Shown piece by piece: positions 37,501 to 48,000 of a stretch of DNA of 64,000 bases (position 1 is the first letter of the stretch; each line of letters begins with the position of its first letter). The DNA is from Acridotheres tristis (Eukaryota; Chordata; Aves; Passeriformes; Sturnidae). Both the position numbers and the translations under genes were made by a program. Under the pieces are notes generated by a model, which saw only the letters and a program-made list of their open reading frames with translations, made no database searches and was not told where the DNA came from. The DNA is taken from NCBI GenBank assembly GCA_037013685.1, contig CM072899.1, positions 3,775,479 through 3,839,478 of the forward strand, written 5' to 3'.

Positions 37501-40500
37501 AGCAACTGTACAGTAACTTGTTTTCAAACCCTAATGTGTCAATTGCTCTTCATGGTTTGTGGGTTTTAAAACATACCCACTAGTTTGCGTTTTGGTTTTT
37601 GCTTATCTAAGCTGTATTGGGTAAGTGGCTAAAATATTTTTTTGCCTCCCATGAAGAGGAATGCTACCACAGCTGCATTTTTTTTGGATGTGGAGACTTA
37701 TGCAAAGCTTTTCTTAAAACCTCTAGCTATGTGTAATTCTAGATAACAACCACAGAATCTATATTTAAACTTCTGTTTTAGCCACTTCCACTTGGGATTC
37801 TCTAACAAAACTATCATGCAGTCTTGCAAGGGCACTCACAACCATGATATGAAGTTAGAAGGAATAGTTACCTAAAAGTCATTAAATTAATGGATCTTAG
37901 CTATCTAAGAATACTATCTTAGCTTCTCCACAAACTGGTTGGGTGACTCTTTTGGTGACAAGTTTAGTGTGGTTGGTCCTTGCTCCTGCCTGAACTCATT
38001 CAGGCACCCGTCTGGGAGCTGGGAAAACGAGGGGCACATGCCATGGTCTATCAGTGCTCAGAACTTGGCTCTGTAAATCATTGACGGTGCTGGGTTTGGC
38101 CCAGAGCAGCTCCGTGTGAGGTCCTGGCTTTAAACAACCTGGTCTCAACTCCAAAACGTGCCAGGAGCCTGAACCTTACAATCCATGGGAGACACAAGTA
38201 TTGCAAAGCAGCCTTAAATCTTATTATTCAGCCTTAATGAGCCATGATAACTTAGGGGTGCCAGAGGCAGCTCCTGAGCACCTGGTCTGTCCTATTTCTG
38301 GACTACATTTATCATTCATTTAATTTGCTTCACGCTGTGTTGAACTGCAGGCCTGTGACCGGGACCAGCAGTGCGGAGGAGGGATGTGCTGTGCTGTCAG
38401 CCTCTGGATCCGCAGCCTGAGGATGTGCACCCCCATGGGAAACCTGGGAGACGAGTGCCATCCCCTGAGCCACAGAGTGAGTACCTCACAGGGGGGCTGT
38501 GGGGAATGTCCTGAGCTGTACATCACACGGCATAAAACCTGCAAGGGGTGGAAAAACAGGGAAACCTCTCATTCCTTACAATATCCAGCCATCTGCATCT
38601 GCATGGGAACAGTGATGAAGGTGCCTGTGTGAGGAAATGCATTACTGTCAGAATTATGCTGAAGAGAATCAGAGGATGAAAGCACTACACGCTTCCCAGA
38701 TTGTTCTCTTATTAGTTTGTTGTTGCTGCTTTGTTTTGTTACGTGATCCGAAACAGCGTTAGCAGCTCCCAAGCCCAGCCCTGCCAATCCCTCCTGGTGT
38801 GAGCAGGAACACAGCAAGGGCCACCGACCCCAGGGGCAGTGGACAAGATCCTGTCACAAGCATGAAAATGTCACCAGTTGGTGTTGGGACACCTGGTGTG
38901 TTGAGAAGGTGTTGACACACATTTGGACTTGAGAAAAGTCCCCATAGGCTCTCCCTGTTTCTATTCTACCTATTAATTTCAATTATATATGTATATATAC
39001 ATATATAGACACACTGTGTTATTAATACTATGATTTTTACAAAGGCATTCATTTAAGGCTATGTAATTATGTAGTTGTTATTCAGTATGAAAAAAAGCTG
39101 CTTATTTAAAACACAAAAGACTGAATGGGATGTTACCAGGGAGCTTGAGAACCTGGTGGTCTTCAGAGCCATCCTCAGGGAAGAGCACAGCCCAAGAGTC
39201 ATCACAAATGGAAGATATAAGGCAATAAATTCAGATCATAAATGTGCAGCTAGTTAGCTGCCTCTCTCACTCCAACCCCTGGCTTCTCAGCTCAGTATCT
39301 ACAGTTTATTTTCTGAGTTTTAGGAAGTTTAGGGTTCTATTTTATTGCAGTTAATTTTTTAAAACTTTTGCTGTGATACTGGGGACTAAATTGTCATTTT
39401 TACTATGTAATGTAGTAGGTTTTTCTTGTAAGGGCTCTTTTCATTACCAGGAATTAGGATAAGAGAAATTGTCTTCTAGAGGGTTTTATGAGCTTATTGT
39501 TATTGGGCCATAATTTAAACTGTCTGATATATTTCAAGCTGATTGCCTGCATAATTACAATCAGAGAAGATGCCTGTCCACCCCAGACTTAATCATTGAT
39601 TTTATAAGCTTTATGAGGTTAATTTTAGATTTTTGATTCCTCACCTCACTGATCTTCCTGAGAAACACAAAGCAAATTGATTTACTAGGGAACATGAAAT
39701 GAGGTTATTTTAAGGATGGAGGGTTTCTCAGTGGTTCCTCTCTTGTAAATATTTGTGTAGGGAGCAGCTAGGTGCCCTGATCACCAAAACCTTTCATTTA
39801 CCTGCAGGATAGGTCAAAAGCAGGCACCACCATGGCCATGGCACCTCGGGGACATCCAGAGGAGCCAGGAGATAACTGGAGGAGATGGCTGGTAGTTGGG
39901 GCTCCACCTTCCAGTTTCCTTCTCAACAACTAGATGGTGATGTACTGATGCCATTAGCAATCCCAGCTGGAATTTAAAGGCAGGGTCTGAGGCAGGGTTT
40001 GCAGGCAGGGCCAGGCAGGTGAGGTTTGGCAGTGTGGCAGTCCTGCTGAAAGGAACATTTCCTTGTAGCAAGTGGAGTGTTTTGAGTAAATCACCCGAGC
40101 TGTCAGAAGGCTGAGAGCTCACTCAGCTTTTGGGTTTTGCTGCAGTGCTGTGTGGGCACCCAAAGGGGTGATTCCCATGGGGACTCCCCAGCACGTGTGC
40201 TGCACTGGAGCAGAGGGGCTGTGCTGGGTGGCATCGGGAAACCCACGACATCCCTTGCCCTGGGGCTACTCTTGAGATGGCTGGTGCTGGCCCAGGGCAC
40301 TGCAGGTGATGTGGACCCTCTCCTCTGCCCATCTCCTGCACCCAGCAGGGTGTCACTGGAGTCAGGCTGGTGCTTGGCACCATGCACAGAGGACTGTGTG
40401 GGATGTCCTTAAAGACAAAATTTGTACATTAATACAGGAAAATCTTGGAATATTAAAATTTTAGGCTTCAACCACACAGAAGTCTGGAAGTGAGGGGATT

Positions 40501-41394
40501 AGGGCTGCCTGCCTGGCTGGTAGCAGTGGCTTTGTACCTCTGTGCCTCCTTTGCTGCATCCAGGGAATGCTCAGTGTGTGCTGCCAGCTGGCAGCACCAC
40601 AGCTCCCAGACATTTCCCACTGGGCTGTCCTGCTTGGCTCCTGTAAGAGACAGAGCTTGTGACCGAGTTGTTGAAGAGTGTCAGTGCATGTGCATGTCAT
40701 GGCACAATTAAATTTGTCTAATGTACTCCATATGTGCTCCCTGGAGCACAACGTGGCTGGAGGAGGGTGGGATGAAATGAGAAACCTCTGCCCTGTGGTG
40801 AAAAGGATCCTGCTCAAAGGGAGGTCAGGCAAGGTGAGCTCCAGAGGTCCCTTCCAGCCTGGTTACCACGGGATTCCTGGGTTCCCAGGTCCTGCTCTGT
40901 GCCGTGTGACAAGACAGAACTCGGGACACGCAGAAAGCCCTGCACGGTGGCACCACAAAACGTGATGTTAAAGGCCAGTGCAGTTTCACAACAAACTCCT
41001 TTATGAAACAGGAGTAAATGGAGAACATGTGTCACAGATGTAGATTTACACAGCAGCATGACTGTTAACATCCTGCTCTTAACCATGGCTGGACCAGGGT
41101 GTACAACAGGGCTGCCTTTGCCATCTGCTCTGTGCTGCAGCTCGTGGGGAGCCCTGGCTGTGAAGGGAGGGAACTGGGCAGCATTCCCCGTATCCCCATC
41201 ATTCCTCCCGTTTCATGCCCCCAGCCACGTGGTTCTCCCTGTCACTGATGTCCTTGCTTTGTCCCCAGGTGCCCTTCTCTGGGCGGAGGATGCACCACAC
41301 CTGTCCGTGCCTCCCAGGCCTGGCCTGCCTCAGGACTCCTCACAGCAGGTTCAGGTGTTTGCCAGACTTCAGAAAAGAAGATGTCTTTTTTTAG
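34488..41394 (+). CDS. PROK2: PROK2, prokineticin 2 precursor (join of 34488-34595, 38351-38476, 41269-41394)
   Basis: Three exons splice in phase 0 into a 119-residue secreted precursor. Residues 1-31 are a signal peptide with a long leucine core (14-26). The mature peptide starts at residue 32 with AVITGA, the invariant N-terminus that prokineticins need for receptor activation. Ten cysteines (38, 44, 49, 50, 62, 72, 90, 92, 98, 108) match the five-disulfide AVIT/colipase-like fold. Trp55 is Trp24 of the mature peptide, a conserved receptor-contact residue. Prokineticins are ligands of the Gq-coupled receptors PKR1 and PKR2, with roles in circadian output, olfactory and GnRH neurogenesis, and pain. 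Both donors are GTGAG and both acceptors follow pyrimidine-rich stretches. The start ATG has A at -3 and lies about 100 nt below a TATA-like box. The lysine/arginine-rich alternative exon of the mammalian long isoform was not found. The tail after Cys108 is 11 residues, against four in human as I recall it. PROK1 is excluded by the neighbour GPR27 and by the closer PROK2 match in exon 2. Confidence 0.95.
34734..34982. repeat. 34/35-bp minisatellite at the start of PROK2 intron 1
   Basis: Seven copies of a GC-rich unit start at about 34734, 34775, 34809, 34844, 34879, 34914 and 34948. Each begins GGGATGCCCGG and continues AGAGAAGGGAG. Two unit types differ in the second half: one with ctctcttcccac (34 bp) and one with ctgtgccctgc (35 bp), in the order A A B B B A B. 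The high similarity implies recent expansion. The array begins about 140 bp after the exon 1 donor. Confidence 0.9.
35027..35335. repeat. Degenerate ~60-bp tandem repeat in PROK2 intron 1
   Basis: The motif gggtcNgtctgggataagtg, with variants, recurs at about 35027, 35087, 35161, 35221, 35256 and 35313, most often 57-60 bp apart. It follows the 34/35-bp array directly but has a different unit. The copies are degenerate and the block boundaries are approximate. Confidence 0.6.
35336..38350 (+). other. Remainder of PROK2 intron 1
   Basis: This is non-coding intron sequence. The GC-rich start gives way to AT-rich DNA from about 35.6 kb. An exact D-box-type site (TTATGTAA) is at 35755-35762. No exon, RNA gene or recognisable interspersed repeat was seen. 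The intron ends with the acceptor at 38350. Confidence 0.8.
38351..38476 (+). CDS. PROK2: PROK2 coding exon 2: first half of the cysteine fold
   Basis: This exon encodes 42 residues from [14 protein letters not shown] to ECHPLSHR, six of them cysteines. It is the same length as human exon 2. The acceptor is ttgaactgcag|gcc and the donor is aga|gtgagt, both phase 0. The [13 protein letters not shown] segment carries the conserved Trp and replaces Lys/Ile with Arg/Met relative to human. The ending SHR, in place of human TRK, resembles the SHK of the frog prokineticin Bv8. Confidence 0.95.
38984..39007. repeat. Perfect 24-nt TA-rich palindrome in PROK2 intron 2
   Basis: A run of alternating T and A with one G at 38991 and one C at 39000 is exactly self-complementary over 24 nt. 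It probably derives from a TA microsatellite. Confidence 0.9.
40828..40866 (+). repeat. Possible CR1 LINE 3' tail remnant
   Basis: The string gagctccagaggtcccttccagcctgg resembles the last 30 bases before the octamer tail of avian CR1 elements. The ATTCTATG-type tail is absent, so this is a weak call. Confidence 0.35.
41269..41394 (+). CDS. PROK2: PROK2 terminal coding exon: second half of the cysteine fold, stop
   Basis: This exon encodes 41 residues and a TAG stop. It begins [17 protein letters not shown] and supplies the last four cysteines. The acceptor is tttgtccccag|gtg in phase 0. The [21 protein letters not shown] block is close to identical to mammalian PROK2. After Cys108 the chain continues [11 protein letters not shown] before the stop. 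Human PROK2, as I recall it, ends four residues after this cysteine. Confidence 0.94.
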   Translation: MPFSGRRMHHTCPCLPGLACLRTPHSRFRCLPDFRKEDVFF

Positions 41395-42090
41395 CAGGAA
41401 CTGTTCTGCACTAGAAAGAGCCACTCAGTATTTTCTTTCTCTCGTTATTGTGACAAGAAAAGCCCCCATACTTCCAGGGGAAGCCCTTCATAAACTTTCC
41501 TGCCTCACCAACATCAGCTGGGGATGGGACACTGCTGTTGTGGCCAAGGGACTCACAGAGGAGGATGCTTTCATTTTGGGGTACCAAACAACATCTACTA
41601 GAGCAAAACTCTTTCTGAGGGCAGGGGTTTGACCACTCCTGGATAATTTTGTGGGCTTCATGGTTCCAGTTTAACCCCACAATGAAAAAATCCAAGTTTA
41701 TTGCCAGTTTTGGAAAAATTTGGCCACATCTCTACACTTTGGAACACCTGAATTGAACTGAGAGTTGGATTACTCTGTAGTGTGAAGCATATGACAATTG
41801 CCAGAAGAACTGTATTTAAGTTGCATTTCGTATCTTTATTAATATAATTTTATTTGTAAGTTAGGCGCACCTCTAGGGTAAAGGTTTAGCCAATAGATGT
41901 AGTTTTTACACTTTTAAAAAGTGGCAGGTGGAACCAAAGCATTTCAGTATTCAGAGCATTAAAAGATTTTGTCATTTTAGTATTCTAAGATGAGAAGTTG
42001 TTGTTACTTGAATTGGTGTAAAACTACCTGATCATCTCAAACTATGTATTAAGATGTAGTTTATATTAAAGAAAAAAGGAACCCTAAAGT
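41395..42090 (+). other. PROK2: Probable PROK2 3' UTR
   Basis: Sequence after the TAG stop becomes AT-rich from about 41.7 kb. ATTAAA-type polyadenylation hexamers occur at 41958-41963 and 42065-42070; no AATAAA was seen nearby. The end of the transcript is a guess from these hexamers and typical UTR length. Confidence 0.4.
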
Positions 42091-45000
42091 TTATTGTAAT
42101 GGGCTGCCTGACTTCTTGTATATGCATCAAATTTGCTGTGCAAAAATTCTGTATCAGAATAATGGCAGTGTATGATTTGGTTTATTTTAATATTATAACA
42201 TTATTTTGTCATTGTGGTTTTTCATTTTTATTCAGTGTAATCTGTTATCCCACACTTGATTCACCCAAGCTACCAGAGCTCCTTATGGATAGCTTAGCAA
42301 AAGATTATATGCCTCTGGCTGCTTCTTGGGAAACTTGGAGTTTACAAAGCATGAACTCCTCAATCAAGCTGCAGTTTCAGAATTTAGAGGAATCTTGGTG
42401 TAAATAATACGAGAGGTTTCTCTTGGCTCATGCCTCAAAGGATCAACTTTAGCCTAGCAAACATAAGATTTGTGGGTTTTCTATGAAATACAGTGTGATT
42501 TCATATTTACTTGTCAGTCCCCAGAGCTGGAATTTCAATAGTTTATGTGAGATTCACATGTTTCTTGCTCTCAGACATGCAAACATATGCTGGAACTGGA
42601 AAAGTGAAGTCATTCATCTTTCAACAATCAGTGCTTTGCTACTGGTGGAGATGGGGGGTTGGAGAAGTGAGCACCCCGTATGAAGGCCAGACCTGTAAAA
42701 CCTAGAGCAGAAACATCCCTGTGAGTTACCAGGTACCTTCTACTGGGCTCCACAACCTTCTTCAGGAGACAGAGGAGAATAATTGGATTAGTTATTGCCA
42801 GATCCTCATGGATTCTGTATATGTTAGGGAAAGAAAAGTCTTGAAAGAGATTGAATCATCCTGGCTGAAGACAGCCCATCCCCAGGGTACCCACTCCTGT
42901 CCTCTGCATTTTGCCTCCCCCTTTGCAGTGGTGATACTGCAGCTGTGCAAGTGGTGACAGGAAAAAAAAAGAGAAAAGGACTGAGGTGCCACGAAAGGGT
43001 AATTTTACATCTGGTTTGCATTAATGGGATCAGGTACAAAGTGCCTGTATTAGATCTGAAGTCTCAGAGGGGCTCAACACTAAGCCAAAGGGCTGGTGAA
43101 AGGCCAAGTCATTTATTGAGGTCAGCTCTGCAGAAATTCCCGTAACCTGGATTTAAAACCAAACCCCGAGCCTGATTCTACCATTGTCCCTAAACAGGGG
43201 GGCTCCCCAAACACTCTGTGCACCCACAAAGGCTGGATTTGCAGAGGAGGAACACACTGAATTGTGAGGGTTGCTTTCCTGGCCATGTCTGTCCCCATAA
43301 AATAAGCTCAATATCATGGACTTCCATTTACACAAAATCAAGAAGAAAAATAGGAGCAGTCCAAATGTGCCTGTGTCTCAGCTCTTGCTCCATTTCTTAA
43401 AATCAGAGCACAAAAAATGGACCATAGCAGGAAACAGTAGCCCTGCTCCTCATCTCCTGCTGGCATAACTCAGCAGTGACTCCACTGAAGGCAGTAACCC
43501 TGGTTTTTATCATTGCAAATGAGTGGACAGTTATACCTCACAACTGCCTCAGACCTGCCAAACTGAAATCCTAGGAGAGTTTATCAGACAAGAGCAGAGC
43601 AACTTTGTAGTTGTAATTTGTGCCAATTAACTTGTGGGATTAAGCATTTATCTGGGTAATGAGAACAGCTCCAATTACACGAGTTCAAAGTTCACACCAT
43701 CTATAGTAGGTGGAAGTTCCTGTGTCCTGCAGACACTCCTGGGCAGGGTATTTGGATAGAACAGCTTTGAGAGATGCATTATCCCATACTCGTCCTTGAG
43801 GGGCTTCTCTACACCTTCCCTGCTGATGTAGGAGAGATAAAGGCAAAACCTCACTGTCCTACATCCCCATTATATTCACTCGGCAATAATTATTACGATT
43901 CCCCTTTTAGTAATTTAATTTCCATTAATTGACATTCACAATGGAGGTTAGTTGATTTGAGAGAATCATTCTGGAAGGAAGATTAAGCTTTTGCATCCCC
44001 ATTATTTCCTAAACTGCGCCCTAATCAATTATATTTTCTCCCATCCTAGGGGAGATTTCCTCTGTCAAGCACACCTGCAAAGTGCCTTTAATTTCTGTCT
44101 GCAGGGGCTGGGAGGGCACCCTTTACCTTTGATAATAGGCAAACCAGTGACCACAAATATTTCCAAATGTGAATGGCCATGCAGTCCCCTCTGCTTCTCC
44201 CTGGAGCCAGCTTTTGTCATGAGGAGCACAGCAAATGACTCAAAATGACCCACAGAAAAGGTGCCCAGCCTCAAGCCAACCTTGCCAAAAAAAGTTTTCT
44301 GCAGTCCCCTGTGCTGCTCAGTTTGCCCCAGAATCACTCTGGAAATTATCTCAGGCCAGGGACAGCTTCCTCACCTGCCTCAAAAGAAGGGAAGGGGACA
44401 AGCCCCTGCTGGAGAAATTAGATGAGAAAAATAAAAGAAACCCTGTTCAGCCCTGGAACCTCCTTGGTGCAAGGGAAAAGCCTCATTCCTCATACCCTCA
44501 GCTTGTGAAGAGAGAGGCTGGTTTGAGCACTTCCCTTCATTCAGTGCACTTAGATCTGTGCCAACGTGTGTTTTAACTTTATTAATATTGCAGTAATTTC
44601 ATTATTAATAGAAACGTGTGAATTAATTTTTAATACTATATGAATATTGATATTACAGATATGCTATAGAATAATGTTGATATCCCACCACACTGGAGGC
44701 ATTTCCATGTTTATTGCCAGATTTTGGGTCAGCAGAGAGGCCTTGCAGGAAAGGGTGCCATCACATATAATGAGTTGCAGCCTTAATTTGATTACATGCT
44801 TATTAGGGAAGAGGAAGCAAGGTATTTGGGGTTTGAGGGTGCACAGCTGGCTGAGCCAGCACACACCTGTGAGCCTGGGGGACTGCAGGGAAGGCTCTGC
44901 TGCTGAGCACCAGCAACCCCAGCTGAAACCCATCTTCATCTGTATCTTCCTACCCACAATTCAGCCCTGGAAAACTTTGCCACTTCAAAAAAGAGTGTTA

Positions 45001-48000
45001 CAAGGCTTTGAGGAGGAGGTGACACAAAATTAAATTATTCTGGTTGTGTGGTAAGGGGGCAGTCAAATTTGAATGTATCCATACAAAAGAGACAAGTCAC
45101 CCCAACCAAATACAGATTTACTATTGAACTAGTAACTGAAAGGAAATTAACGGACTAAAGGTTATCATTGTGTTTGAGAAGATAAAATGGGAAAATGCAT
45201 ACCTCAATGAAGAACACTTTAAGGTAAGAAAAGTGATTATTGTTGGTATTGTTAGTTCACAGTGGTGTGGGAAGTATTATGCTTGTTGTGACCCCAAAGC
45301 TCCAGTGTGTTTGATGATCACGTAACATTCCTTGTCAAGAGGTGCTTTGCTAATTTTCCTCATCAGCACAATCCCCCAAGCAAAGGATGATACCAGCAAG
45401 TGTGACCCCAGACTGAGGTCCCTGCCAGTGCCTCCCCTGCCCCAGTAGCTCTGGGATTTGTTGTTTCTGCACAGATGGATATTCAAAAGAAACAGAAGGT
45501 GCTAAGAATCCCTTGATTTAAACAAGATGTCTCAGGAATTTGATCTTGACAATGTGTAACGTGTTTTCCAGAAGGAATTAGAGAATTGCAGGAAGAGAAT
45601 AGAATGTGCAAATACAAGAGGATTTTGATAACAGCAAAATCAATGTGCCTTTCTCTGTTACATAGATATGAAATGGCAAACCAGCAGGGGTACAGTCGTT
45701 AGACTGATCAATAATTCTGAGCACAGGAATGGAGATGAGTTTAATGCACATCAGCAAATCACCTGTGGTTTCTCAAGGAGAGTCTTAAGTGCAGGCACAC
45801 CCAGGCCAGTGCAGTAGGACACGTTTCAATGATTTGGCAGGGCTGGTTCCCCCCTGTGACATGTCTGCCTTGGAGGATGGTGGCAGCCTTTGGGTCACTC
45901 TGCCCAGTCATCAGGGCTGGGAAAGGCTAAATCCGAGTAATCCTGGTGCACTGAAGGGAGGAGGATGGATGGCAGCTTGTTTTGTGACAGAGAGCACAAT
46001 GCAGGGTGACAGCAGAGTGTGCAGGAGAGGAGAAAAGAGCAATACAACCACAGAGGACAGGTGTAAAATCCCCTGTGGCAGGATTTTCCCAAAAAATCTG
46101 AGTGTGAGCAGCTTAGCGGGGCAGAAAATGAAGGCAACATAATGTCAAAAGGACAGAAATTCTCCTCTGCAAAACCTGGGAAACTTTGTGCATATGAATT
46201 GTGTGCCAGGAGGGCCCAGAGCACCCCACACTGATGCTCCATTGTACTGTGGCACCAGATATCAGCGTGTTACAGGCATGTCCCTGTCCCCAGAGGTCTA
46301 AAAATCTCACAGACCATATAAAGCAAGTGCCTGTGCTGTACTTAGCATGTACCTGCATCACTGCAGCCTGAGCTAGCCTGGGATGCAATGCCCTGCATCC
46401 CAGCACATGGCACAGCAAGGATGGGCCATGGACCCCTGTGGAGCTCTGCACTGCCCTCCTTGGGCAGTGAATCTCTTCCTAGGCTGGGAATTCCACCAAG
46501 TCTCCCAAACTCTGGTGCCGTGCCTCTGCCACAGCATCGTAACACACGGAAAGGATTAAATCTGCTTTTAAAGCATAATGTGGCTTTGTAAATCCCAAGG
46601 CACTAATGCAGTGCAGAAGCAGACTAAAAATATGGCCTGGTTCCAGCCCAGCAAGCAGGGCTGCATCTTCTTTATCTACTTTTTCTCTTGCACATGTGAG
46701 TGCACTCATGTCATTTCATGCAGAGATTTGTGGGCTCTTTCACCGCAAACGGGCAGATGTGGCTCTTGCTGCAAGGAGTTTGCAAGCCAGAAAAGCTGAT
46801 ATTAATTCCAGAGGGTGCAGGATTCACTCTTTATTTACTTCTCCAGGCTACGTGGGAGCCCAGGCAGCAGAAAACAGCTCTGACCTCTTTCATGGGACCA
46901 GAAGGGTCAGCTCAGGGAAAGGCATTGGTGAGGCAGCTGCCAACATTCTCACTCTTTCCAAAAATTTCACCACATCCTGTCAAATTAGTAGGTTTTTAGT
47001 TTTTTTCCTCCCCAGTTTCTTTTCTCACGTGGATGAAACCTTGACAGAAAGGTCCCCCACCCCTTTAAATCCAACAGCAAAATTTCCAGACTGTGGTGGT
47101 GTCATAATTCCAGCTCCCTTCCCCACCCCTTCATTAAACTCCCCAAAGTTGCTAACAAATCTTTTACACATTGCAACAGAGCCTTCTACTATTTGAATTT
47201 GGTTTACATCAGCACTTAGACTTAGACAAATATTGCACAAACAGTAAGAAAAGGTCTGTCCTGCTGAAAGTTTAGGATCTACTGGGGAGGAAAATCCTTG
47301 CCAAGCCCTCCATCCTCACTAGCAGCTCTGTGGCAGGTCCTGCAGAGCCCAGTTTCTGCAGCCTCCCTCATTGCCCTGCTGGGCTGCACTTTGGTGATGC
47401 TCAGCCCAAAGATTTCACATCACAGCTCCAGCTTTACCTCTGCCAGTGATGCCACTGGTTCCTTGGCTCAGGTGCCCATGTCGTCCCCCTGTAGTCACTG
47501 CAGCTTGGCTGAACATCTTCCCTCTTCATCCGCCTTCCTCCACACCCAGATGTCTCCTGGGCTCTGCTGGATGTGGCCCCCAGGGGCAGCTTGGCCCTGT
47601 GGGCACGCAGAGCTGGTCTCTGTGCCCCAGGGCCACTGCAGCCCTGTGGCACCAGGGTCTGTCCCCTGGCCCTTGGCACAGCACTCTGAGGGACCTGCTG
47701 GGTAATGTGAGCGTGCAAAGCCTAATGAGGGAGGGAAAGGAAAAGGAAGAAGCCCAGTTGATTTACTCGACTATCAAGCTACTCAACAGTTTCCTTTCCA
47801 GCACCCTCCTGCAAGTGCTCAGTGACAGATGGGGACAGATTGAGTGGTTCGATGCACTGAGGTAATATTCCACTAAATCATTCCTCCTTCTCTCACTGTC
47901 AGAAGGCACCCAGACTTCAGCCTTTCCTCTGAATCTTCCTGTGTTTCCCTCTTTAATGACAAAGCCATTTTAGCTCTACCTCTGCTAAAATTTCTGAGAG

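Larger units (their letters stand above)
38477..41268 (+). other. PROK2 intron 2
   Basis: This is intronic DNA with a perfect 24-nt TA-rich palindrome at 38984-39007, a possible CR1 3' tail at 40828-40866, and an AT-rich conserved-looking block around 39470-39660. The mammalian alternative exon encoding about 21 basic residues would lie here. No open stretch with splice sites and lysine/arginine-rich coding was found. Confidence 0.75.
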
